A stretch of 18,755 bases of DNA, from positions 1 to 18,755 of the forward strand of contig CAUQHD010000011.1 in NCBI GenBank assembly GCA_963517805.1, in the 5' to 3' direction. The position numbers and the translations under genes were made by a program. Of this stretch, positions 1 through 6,432 are shown piece by piece; position 1 is the stretch's first letter, and each line of letters begins with the position of its first letter. The notes under the pieces are model-generated. The model ran no database searches. It was not told the DNA's origin and worked only from the letters and a program-made list of their open reading frames with translations. The DNA is from JABCPE02 sp963517805. GTDB lineage: Bacteria; Bacteroidota; Bacteroidia; Flavobacteriales; Weeksellaceae.

Positions 1-149
1 ATATTCACCAAAAACACCTTGCCATTTTCCACTTTTACACTGGTTTCCAACCTTGTATGGTAGCGGTAGCAGTCACTTGCTCTCATATCATAAAACACTG
101 AAAATAAAAACAATAGAACAAATCCTATTTTTAAAAATCTAGCTTTCAT
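1..149 (-). CDS. N-terminus of a secreted protein, cut by the left edge
   Basis: Reading leftward from an ATG at 149 gives 49 codons with no stop up to the window edge. The peptide starts MKARFLKIGF, has a hydrophobic core at about residues 7-20 (FLKIGFVLLFLFSVFY), and a plausible signal-peptidase site just after MRAS, before DCYRYH. This is a standard Sec signal peptide: two basic residues, a hydrophobic core, then a small residue before the cut. The mature part visible (about 24 residues) is too short to name a family. The gene is divergent from the ABC-F gene, with about 194 bp between the two starts, and I found no good TAnnTTTG promoter for it. The start codon and signal peptide are seen directly; export is inferred; the function is unknown. 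Confidence 0.6.
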   Translation of the reverse strand, partial: MKARFLKIGFVLLFLFSVFYDMRASDCYRYHTRLETSVKVENGKVFLVN

Positions 150-303
150 ACTTTCAATTTATTTGAATTTTTCTTGGCTAATTTAGTGTTTTTTAGGCTG
201 AAAAACTGATTTTTTATCTGAATTTATTTCAATGTTTAAATCAAAAAACTCGCCTCAATAACCGAAAACATAAACTCAAAAGAGAGAAATAAGATAAATT
301 CAC

Positions 304-311
304 TATTTTTG
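304..311 (+). promoter_or_regulatory. Predicted -7 promoter element of the ABC-F gene
   Basis: TATTTTTG matches the Bacteroidota -7 consensus TAnnTTTG exactly and lies 32 bp before the ATG at 344. No TTG is present about 20 bp upstream, so only half of the promoter is supported. The rest of the 150-343 gap is A+T-rich DNA in which I see nothing else. Confidence 0.4.
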
Positions 312-343
312 CCGATTATTTTTAAAAACTTTTTACATAAAAT

Positions 344-2263
344 ATGCTTTCAGTTCAGGGATTAGGATTACATCATTCGGGGAACTATTTGTTTCAAAAT
401 GTGAATTTTACGATTAAAAGAGAAGATAAAATAGGCTTAGTCGGAAAAAACGGCGCTGGGAAATCCACGCTCTTAAAGATGCTTTCGGGCGAAATCAGTT
501 TCTATGAAGGAAATGTGATTCCCGAGGGAAACATCACCATTGGTTTCCTTAAACAAGATTTAGATTTTGTGAAAGGAAGAACCGTTTGGGAAGAGACCAT
601 GCAGGCTTTTGAGAAGATAAACGCCATGAAAGCAGAGCTGGACGAGGTTAATCATCAGCTCGCTACCCGCACGGATTACGAAAGCCAAGCCTACCATGAC
701 CTCATCGAGAGAATGACCGAACTAAACGACCTCCTGCACCACCACGATGCCTACAACCTAGAAGGAGATGTAGAAAAAGTACTGCTCGGGCTGGGCTTCA
801 AGGCGGAGGATTTTAATAAAATCACTGATGAATTCTCTGGCGGCTGGCGAATGAGAATAGAATTAGCCAAACTTCTCCTCCAAAAAAATGATTTGATGCT
901 GCTGGATGAGCCGACCAACCACCTCGATATGGAATCCATCATTTGGCTGGAAAACTTCTTGAAAGACTACCCTGGCGCTATCGTTCTCGTGAGCCACGAT
1001 AAGCAATTCATGACTGCTGTCTGCAACCGAACTTTTGACATCAATAATAAAAAAATTGACGACTATAAAGCCAACTACACCAAATACCTTGAACTAAACA
1101 AAGAACGAAGAGAAAAACTAGAACAGGCGAAGAAAAACCAAGATGCCGAAATCAAACAGATGGAGGATAATATCAACCGTTTCCGCGCTTCGGCTACAAA
1201 GGCAAGTTTTGCTCAGTCTTTGATTAAAAAATTAGAAAAAATAGAACGAATAGAAATAGACAATGAGGATGTTTCTAAATTCAATATTCGTTTCCAGCCG
1301 AGCATCACGCCTGGGAAAGTCATCTTCGAAGCTGAAAATTTGGGAAAAGCCTACGGCGACAAGCAGGTTTTTGACCATGTGAATTTCTTCGTTCAAAGAG
1401 GAGAAAAAATCGCCCTTTTGGGACAAAACGGACAAGGGAAAACCACTCTCGCAAAGATACTTGCGGGCGTAACCAAAGATTACACGGGAAGCTGGACACT
1501 TGGACACAATGTGAACATTGGGTATTTTGCCCAAAACCAAGAAGAAGTTCTTGACCCTAATAAAACCGTTCTCCAAGAAGCCGAAGATGCTGCCACGGAA
1601 GAGACCCGCCCGCGCGTAAGAGACCTTCTGGGAAGCTTCCTTTTCCAAGGGGATGCCGTAAGCAAAAAAACCAAAGTACTTTCTGGAGGAGAAAGAAACC
1701 GACTCGCGCTGTGCAAACTGCTTCTTCGCCCTTTTAATACGCTCATCATGGACGAGCCGACCAACCACTTGGATATCCAGTCCAAGGAAATTATCAAACT
1801 AGCGCTTCAAAACTTTGAGGGGACGCTCATCGTGATTTCTCACGACCGAGAATTCCTGCAAGGGCTCTGCGACAAAATTTTTGAATTCCGAGATGGGCAG
1901 ATGAAAGAGTTTTTGGGCAATATCGATGAATATCTAGATTACCGCCAAAAAGAAAGCATCCGCGAAGTTTCCATAGAAAAAGCAAAACTAAGCGAAAAGC
2001 CTGAAATAAAAGAGAAAACCGAGCCTGTAAAAGCTGAACCTGCAAAAAACACTTTCATCAGCAAAGAACAGAAAAACCTGCAAAATAAGCTCAAAAAAGC
2101 AGAAGAAAAAATCGCCGATTATGAAGCAGAAATCGCTGGTTTAGAAGAAATTTTCAGCAAAACTAATCCTACTGATGAAGAACTGAAAAAATACAACCAA
2201 CTGAAAGAAGAGCTGGCGGAAATCATGAAAGAATGGGAAGAAATTATGGGAAATTTGGAGTAA
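344..2263 (+). CDS. ABC-F family ATPase (Uup/YdiF-like, ribosome-associated)
   Basis: Soluble protein with two ABC ATPase domains and no membrane segments, the arrangement of ABC-F proteins, which act on the ribosome rather than in transport. Domain 1 has Walker A GKNGAGKST (34-42), signature SGGWRMRIELAKLL, and Walker B MLLDEPTNHLD near residue 185. The charged helical linker at about 247-305 fits the tRNA-contacting interdomain arm. Domain 2 has GQNGQGKTTL near 360, LSGGERNRLALCKLL, and LIMDEPTNHLD near 468. The C-terminus from about 575 is a Lys/Glu-rich coiled coil, as in the Uup/YdiF branch. All catalytic motifs are intact and 639 aa is a normal length. A DUF2459 gene starts 18 bp downstream and is probably cotranscribed. 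The family is sure; whether it is a housekeeping factor or gives antibiotic protection cannot be told here, though the standard linker and context favour housekeeping. Confidence 0.93.
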   Translation: MLSVQGLGLHHSGNYLFQNVNFTIKREDKIGLVGKNGAGKSTLLKMLSGEISFYEGNVIPEGNITIGFLKQDLDFVKGRTVWEETMQAFEKINAMKAELDEVNHQLATRTDYESQAYHDLIERMTELNDLLHHHDAYNLEGDVEKVLLGLGFKAEDFNKITDEFSGGWRMRIELAKLLLQKNDLMLLDEPTNHLDMESIIWLENFLKDYPGAIVLVSHDKQFMTAVCNRTFDINNKKIDDYKANYTKYLELNKERREKLEQAKKNQDAEIKQMEDNINRFRASATKASFAQSLIKKLEKIERIEIDNEDVSKFNIRFQPSITPGKVIFEAENLGKAYGDKQVFDHVNFFVQRGEKIALLGQNGQGKTTLAKILAGVTKDYTGSWTLGHNVNIGYFAQNQEEVLDPNKTVLQEAEDAATEETRPRVRDLLGSFLFQGDAVSKKTKVLSGGERNRLALCKLLLRPFNTLIMDEPTNHLDIQSKEIIKLALQNFEGTLIVISHDREFLQGLCDKIFEFRDGQMKEFLGNIDEYLDYRQKESIREVSIEKAKLSEKPEIKEKTEPVKAEPAKNTFISKEQKNLQNKLKKAEEKIADYEAEIAGLEEIFSKTNPTDEELKKYNQLKEELAEIMKEWEEIMGNLE

Positions 2264-2281
2264 TCCTCTAAAAAACTTTTG

Positions 2282-2959
2282 ATGAAAAAGGCATTTGTTT
2301 TCATTTTAAAAACCATTGGCATTCTGCTGGGAATAATGGGATTGTATATTGTTTTGGGGCTTTTGCTACCTTTAATAAAAGTTCCTGCCGAGGAAACCTC
2401 CGACCCAAAAATCATTCCTATGTATATCTATACCAATGGGATGCATACGGATTTGGTAGTTCCCATCAAAACGGAAGTCGTGGACTGGAGCCAGCAGATT
2501 CCTTTTGAAAATACACTTTCCAAAAGAACGGATTTTACCTATGTAGGCATCGGCTGGGGAGACAAGGGATTTTATCTGGACACGCCCACTTGGGCAGATT
2601 TAAAGGTTTCCACAGCGATAAAAGCCGCTTTCTGGATGAGTGAATCTGCCATGCACTGCACTTTTTACGAAAAAATGCAGGAAAATGATGACTGTAAGAA
2701 AATAATGCTGACCGAAAAGCAGTACAGCGATTTGGTAAAATTCATCAAAAACCAGTTCAAACAAGATGAAAACGGAAATTTTATTTTAATAATAACAGAT
2801 GCAGTTTATGGAAAAAACGATGCATTCTACGATGCTAAAGAAAGCTACAATTTCATGAAGACCTGCAACACTTGGGCGAATAACGGACTAAAAACAGCGG
2901 GACAAAAGGCAGCACTGTGGACACCCTCTGATTTTGGAATTTTTTATCATTATCGATAG
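2282..2959 (+). CDS. DUF2459 / TIGR02117 family membrane-anchored protein
   Basis: A 225-residue protein with one N-terminal hydrophobic helix (about 4-32, after MKK) that should anchor it in the inner membrane with the rest outside the cytoplasm. The body matches what I remember of the TIGR02117/DUF2459 family: TNGMHTDLVVP (His55), GWGDKGFYLDTPTWADL, a second His in SAMHCTF (His125), and CNTWANNGLKTAG (Cys195). The spaced conserved His and Cys suggest a papain-like or NlpC/P60-like fold, but that is my inference and no activity is established. I use the ATG at 2282; a TTG one codon earlier is possible but unnecessary. It follows the ABC-F gene by 18 bp and precedes the DUF4139 gene by 47 bp. 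Family fairly sure, function unknown. Confidence 0.8.
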   Translation: MKKAFVFILKTIGILLGIMGLYIVLGLLLPLIKVPAEETSDPKIIPMYIYTNGMHTDLVVPIKTEVVDWSQQIPFENTLSKRTDFTYVGIGWGDKGFYLDTPTWADLKVSTAIKAAFWMSESAMHCTFYEKMQENDDCKKIMLTEKQYSDLVKFIKNQFKQDENGNFILIITDAVYGKNDAFYDAKESYNFMKTCNTWANNGLKTAGQKAALWTPSDFGIFYHYR

Positions 2960-3006
2960 TTTTTCATTCTAATTTCTTAACTTAGCGCTGATAAATTTAT
3001 TTAATT

Positions 3007-4671
3007 ATGAAAAGATATTCTTTATTTGCGTTTCTATTTTTGCTTTCGGCAAATTTATTTTTCGCACAAAAACCCATTTACACAAAGGCAAAAGTAACCG
3101 CCGTGAAAGTGTACAGAAACTCCGCAGAACTGCAGAACACGGTAAGTTTCAGTGTTCCTTCGGGAATTTCCGAAATAGTGATTGGCAATATTTCGGAAGA
3201 GATTAACGAAAAAACTATCCAAATCGGTGTAAACAGCAAGAACATTTCTATTCTTTCCTCGCAGTTTACCGATGATTATTCCACAGATTTTAAAATGGAT
3301 ACTACCAATCCACAGATTAAAAAAGTGAATGACAGCATCAAAATCGTGGAAAACCTCATCTCTAAAAACCGAATAGAGCTGGATGCCAACAAGAAAGCCG
3401 TAGAACTTTTGGATAAAAACCAAACCGTGCTGGTGGGAAGCAATTCCTCCAATGTTGCACAACTGACACAGCTGACCGAGTTCTACACTAACAAGAGAAT
3501 AGAGCTGGAAAACAAACTCGTTTCCCTCAAAACAAAAGGCGATGACCTCAGCAAAAAACTTTCCCGACTGAAAAGCAGCCTAAAAACCAAAGAACAGAAG
3601 GAAGCAGAAGAGTTTGCAGATGGTGTAATCGTTCTAAAACTAATGTCTCCTACGGCTGGAAATATCAAACTGAATATTAACTATCTTACAGACAATGTTT
3701 CTTGGAAGCCTTACTATGAGATAAAGGCTGACAAAATCTCTGCTCCGCTGGATGTAACCTTCAAGGCGATTGTAAAACAAAATACAGGACTGGACTGGAA
3801 AGGCGTAAAACTTACCCTTATCAATGGAAACTCTTCCAGAAACAATTATGCTCCTACGGTAAGCCCTTGGTTCATCTATGCACAAAGCCCGAAAGAAAGA
3901 GAAATCCTAAGGGAAGAAAAAATTGCCGACCAATCTGCTGCCATAAGAATCAGAGGAATGGGAAGTGTAAATAAAGAAGTGTACGATGTTCAATCCAATG
4001 CTTTAGAAGGTCGTGTCGAAGGTGTAACTGTAGGCTACGCTGGGTTTAATGTCAATGCAAACGAACTCAACACCAGCTATGATATAGACATTCCTTACGA
4101 TATCTTGTCCAATAACGAAGACCACCTCATCAGTCTTTATCAGCAGAAAATCCCTGCCGATTATCAATACTTCACTGCGCCTAATTACAGAAGAGAAGCT
4201 TATCTTTTAGCGAAGGTAAAGGATTTCAGCAAGTATCATTTGGTTTCTGCGCCTGCGAGTGTCATCTTTGAGAACATGTATATCGGTGAGACACGCGTTA
4301 GCCCAGACCAAACCAACAATGAAATGAACATCACGCTGGGCAACGACCCGAAAATCAGCATCAGAAGAGAAGATATCCAAGATAAATCCGGCGAGAAATT
4401 CCTCTCTTCTTACCGCGAAAAGGTGGTTACATATGATTTAGTCATCAAAAACAACAAGAAAGAACAAATCAGCATGGAAATCAAAGACCGTTTCCCGCTG
4501 AGCAACAACGAAGCCGTAAAAATAGAAGTGCTGGACAAAAGCGGTGCAGCGAAGGACGACGAAAAAGGTTTCCTCACATGGAACATAAAACTCTCTCCTT
4601 CCGAAACCAAGAAACTAAGGGTAAGCTACAAAGTCCGCTACCCGAAAGACTACATTGTCAATGGACTATAA
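3007..4671 (+). CDS. Exported DUF4140/DUF4139 protein (MuiA-like) with a plug-like insert
   Basis: 554 residues with a signal peptide (MKRYSLFAFLFLLSANLFFA, probable cut before Gln22), so periplasmic or outer-membrane associated. The N-terminal part (about 30-130: AKVTAVKVYRNSAEL, SEIVIGNISEEINEKTIQI) fits DUF4140. A helical, coiled-coil-like middle (about 140-200) follows, and the rest (NYLTDNVSWKPYYEI, NTGLDWKGVKLTL, a C-terminal beta-rich section ending in TKKLRVSYKVRYP) fits DUF4139. These proteins are often annotated mucoidy inhibitor MuiA-like and have no established biochemical role. At residues 313-342 the chain carries IRIRGMGS and then NALEGRVEGVTV, words typical of the plug of SusC-like TonB receptors (see findings). 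Upstream TAACTTAG near 2978 is only a weak promoter match. A strong terminator follows 12 bp after the stop. Family call good, function unknown. Confidence 0.85.
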   Translation: MKRYSLFAFLFLLSANLFFAQKPIYTKAKVTAVKVYRNSAELQNTVSFSVPSGISEIVIGNISEEINEKTIQIGVNSKNISILSSQFTDDYSTDFKMDTTNPQIKKVNDSIKIVENLISKNRIELDANKKAVELLDKNQTVLVGSNSSNVAQLTQLTEFYTNKRIELENKLVSLKTKGDDLSKKLSRLKSSLKTKEQKEAEEFADGVIVLKLMSPTAGNIKLNINYLTDNVSWKPYYEIKADKISAPLDVTFKAIVKQNTGLDWKGVKLTLINGNSSRNNYAPTVSPWFIYAQSPKEREILREEKIADQSAAIRIRGMGSVNKEVYDVQSNALEGRVEGVTVGYAGFNVNANELNTSYDIDIPYDILSNNEDHLISLYQQKIPADYQYFTAPNYRREAYLLAKVKDFSKYHLVSAPASVIFENMYIGETRVSPDQTNNEMNITLGNDPKISIRREDIQDKSGEKFLSSYREKVVTYDLVIKNNKKEQISMEIKDRFPLSNNEAVKIEVLDKSGAAKDDEKGFLTWNIKLSPSETKKLRVSYKVRYPKDYIVNGL

Positions 4672-4683
4672 AACCCAAAAGAG

Positions 4684-4722
4684 TAACTCCCCAACCAAGC
4701 GGGAGTTATTTTTTGTTTTTTT
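4684..4722 (+). terminator. Rho-independent terminator after the DUF4139 gene
   Basis: TAACTCCC (4684-4691) pairs perfectly with GGGAGTTA (4701-4708) around a 9-base loop, and a long T-rich run follows (4707-4722, interrupted by one G). It ends the ABC-F/DUF2459/DUF4139 transcription unit. Confidence 0.85.
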
Positions 4723-4740
4723 CTAAAAGTAAAATGAATT

Positions 4741-4748
4741 TAAATTTG
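4741..4748 (+). promoter_or_regulatory. Possible -7 element for the 4800 gene
   Basis: TAAATTTG is an exact TAnnTTTG match, lying between the terminator and the ATG at 4800. The nearest upstream TTTG (4712-4715) is 25 bp away, longer than usual, and sits in the terminator T-run, so the -33 half is doubtful. Confidence 0.35.
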
Positions 4749-4799
4749 GACATTAAAATTTTATTATTACTTTTAGAGCTTATTTAAAACTGTAAAATT

Positions 4800-5282
4800 A
4801 TGTCTAAAAATCTTATCAGTGCTACCATTTCAGCCGAAACATTAGCACAAATTGAAACAAAAGTAAATGAAATTCGCCAATTGCTTAGCCCTTATCTGGT
4901 AAATCTAACCGCCGAAGAAAAAGCTAAATTGCCAAAAATGAGCGACAAATCCGTTTCCTTCGTATCCAAAGTGGTAGAATACACCAAAACTAATCCCAAC
5001 CTCGTCCCACCGATGATGGACAAGGAGGAAATGGAGAAGGATTTCAAACTCAATCAATCGCTACAGCCAGTCTTCCAGACTCTAAAACAGCTGTCCGAAA
5101 ATGTCAGCGAAACCCTTACCCTCACAGGTCACGAGGCGTATGCCCAAGCTCTTCTCTACTACGCCACCGTAAAAATGGCAGCAAAAACAGGCAGCCCAGG
5201 CGCCAAAACCATCCAAGAGGATTTAGGGAAGAGGTTTGCAGGTCAGGGAAAAGCTAAAAAAACTCCCCCAAAAACCGAATAA
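4800..5282 (+). CDS. Conserved hypothetical protein, Bacteroidota type, Lys-rich tail
   Basis: 160 residues, no signal peptide or membrane segment, predicted mostly helical and cytoplasmic. The N-terminus (MSKNLISATISAE) and the general layout, a helical repeat-like body with a segment near residue 100 (QLSENVSETLTLTGHEAYAQ) and a basic, Pro/Lys-rich tail (GKAKKTPPKTE), recall a family of about 150 aa found in many Bacteroidota genomes; this is from memory and unverified. No function is known to me. It stands alone between the DUF4139 terminator and a convergent gene, and probably has its own promoter at 4741. The stop codon (5280-5282) lies inside the first degenerate unit of a 21-bp tandem array, and the same frame continues into heptad-like codons beyond it, so the C-terminus may have been longer in an ancestor. 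Confidence 0.8.
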   Translation: MSKNLISATISAETLAQIETKVNEIRQLLSPYLVNLTAEEKAKLPKMSDKSVSFVSKVVEYTKTNPNLVPPMMDKEEMEKDFKLNQSLQPVFQTLKQLSENVSETLTLTGHEAYAQALLYYATVKMAAKTGSPGAKTIQEDLGKRFAGQGKAKKTPPKTE

Positions 5283-5444
5283 GTTTACCAAAAAGGGAAA
5301 CTAGTTTGTGTTTTAGCTAAACTATTTTAGGTAAAATGCAAACTAATTCAACTAAAACCTAAACTAACTAACCTAAAAGGGAAACTAGTTTCCAAAAAAG
5401 AGAAACCAGTTCACCAAAAAGCTAAACTGGTTTAGGTAAATTAG
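5277..5444. repeat. 21-bp tandem repeat array, about eight degenerate units
   Basis: The near-palindromic core AAACTAGTTT recurs at exact 21-bp steps starting at 5298, 5319, 5340, 5361, 5382, 5403 and 5424, always beginning AAAC. A weaker unit at 5277 (GAATAAGTTT) contains the preceding gene's stop codon. The core is followed by roughly ACCTAAAAG and two more bases. Units vary in the second half of the core (AAACTATTTT, AAACTAATTC, AAACCAGTTC, AAACTGGTTT). GGAAACTAGTTTCC at 5380-5393 is a perfect 14-bp palindrome. The array lies between two convergent genes. It resembles a minisatellite; there are no unique spacers of CRISPR type. The remaining 5445-5570 is A+T-rich and I see no gene or clear terminator in it. 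Confidence 0.85.
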
Positions 5445-5570
5445 TTGGAATTAATTGTGATTTCTACTAATCTAATTTATTTTTTAGGTGATGTTATTCA
5501 ATTTTAATAAGACCATCTATATTCTTAACAATAGTATTTAATCACGATAATCTAATTTTTTAATAATACT

Positions 5571-6416
5571 TTACGAAGAAATACTTTTCATTGATTTTAT
5601 TAATGATCGTATATATAGTTTATTATATTCTAATATATTATCAATTTCTACACTATCTATTTGTTTAGATTGAATTTGCTCAAAAACTATAATCCCTAAT
5701 TGTAATCTTGAATCCTCATTCTCTATTCTTGATATATAAAATGCACAACTTTTCATTTTTATACTCTTTAAGGTATTCTCTGAAATTTTGCATTTACTTT
5801 TCACAAAATCTTTATAAGCTTTACCATTTCCTGTCCATTTAGGAATTCCAAATATTTCACATTTTCCAGATTTCCAACCTTCAGCAATAAATCCCTCATC
5901 AGAAGAATACCCTTCTCTTCCTATTTTATTATATTCTGGACAATTAGAATACCTCCCTAATAACTTAAATTTAGATTTATTTTCATCATATTTATATATA
6001 CTTACTCTACCTTGACCTTGGGTTTTTGAAAAAAAAGAATCAAATAACTCTTTAATAATATCTGAACATAACTTATAATATTCAATCTTTATGGTTTCCA
6101 ATTTTTTATTTGTATCATTAAATCTATTTTCTAATTCATTATATTCATATGATTTATGACCTTTAAGTATCCCTATAAAGCCAATGATAACAGCTATACC
6201 TATAAACCAATCTTTTATATCACTTATAGTGTATTCATTAATAATAAAAGTCTCTTTATCTAGTATTCCTAAAATAGTAAAAATATACATAGAAGAAAAC
6301 TCAAAAACTAAACTTTCATTTCCTTTAATTTTATTTTTTGTATAAGAAATATTAAATAAGATTATAATAAAAATTAAATATCCTGTAAAAAACCAACTAG
6401 CATAATGTAATACCAT
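5571..6416 (-). CDS. Membrane protein with C-terminal GAF-like sensor domain
   Basis: 281 residues. The first 86 hold two or three hydrophobic stretches (about 7-25, 38-52 and 68-86: FTGYLIFIIILF, MYIFTILGI, FIGIAVIIGFIGIL). A charged helical, coiled-coil-like link follows (about 90-118). The C-terminal half (about 124-275) alternates strands and helices in a GAF-like way: GRVSIYKYDENKSKFKLLGR, EGFIAEGWKSGK, and SCAFYISR then LQLGIIVFEQI. I infer a small-molecule-sensing or dimerising cytoplasmic domain tethered to the membrane; the ligand is unknown and no output domain is present. It lies 16 bp downstream of prfC on the same strand. Base use is strikingly A+T-rich (9 G/C in 60 at 6301-6360, against 31 in 60 at 7501-7560 inside prfC), which suggests recent acquisition. 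The GAF assignment is from pattern only; the reading frame itself is solid. Confidence 0.7.
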   Translation of the reverse strand: MVLHYASWFFTGYLIFIIILFNISYTKNKIKGNESLVFEFSSMYIFTILGILDKETFIINEYTISDIKDWFIGIAVIIGFIGILKGHKSYEYNELENRFNDTNKKLETIKIEYYKLCSDIIKELFDSFFSKTQGQGRVSIYKYDENKSKFKLLGRYSNCPEYNKIGREGYSSDEGFIAEGWKSGKCEIFGIPKWTGNGKAYKDFVKSKCKISENTLKSIKMKSCAFYISRIENEDSRLQLGIIVFEQIQSKQIDSVEIDNILEYNKLYIRSLIKSMKSISS

Positions 6417-6432
6417 TTAATAGAATTTATAA

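Noticed and set aside
1232..1768. 178-aa open frame on the minus strand
   Set aside because: It is antisense to the intact ABC-F gene, has no recognisable domain, and is a shadow of its codon pattern.
2279..2281. TTG start for the DUF2459 gene
   Set aside because: An ATG immediately follows in frame and makes a standard MKK signal-anchor start.
5283..5444. CRISPR array
   Set aside because: The 21-bp units follow each other directly with no unique spacers, and no cas genes are in the window.
5445..5570. Terminator for the GAF-like gene
   Set aside because: The A+T-rich DNA gives only weak, short stems with no convincing T-run on the minus strand.
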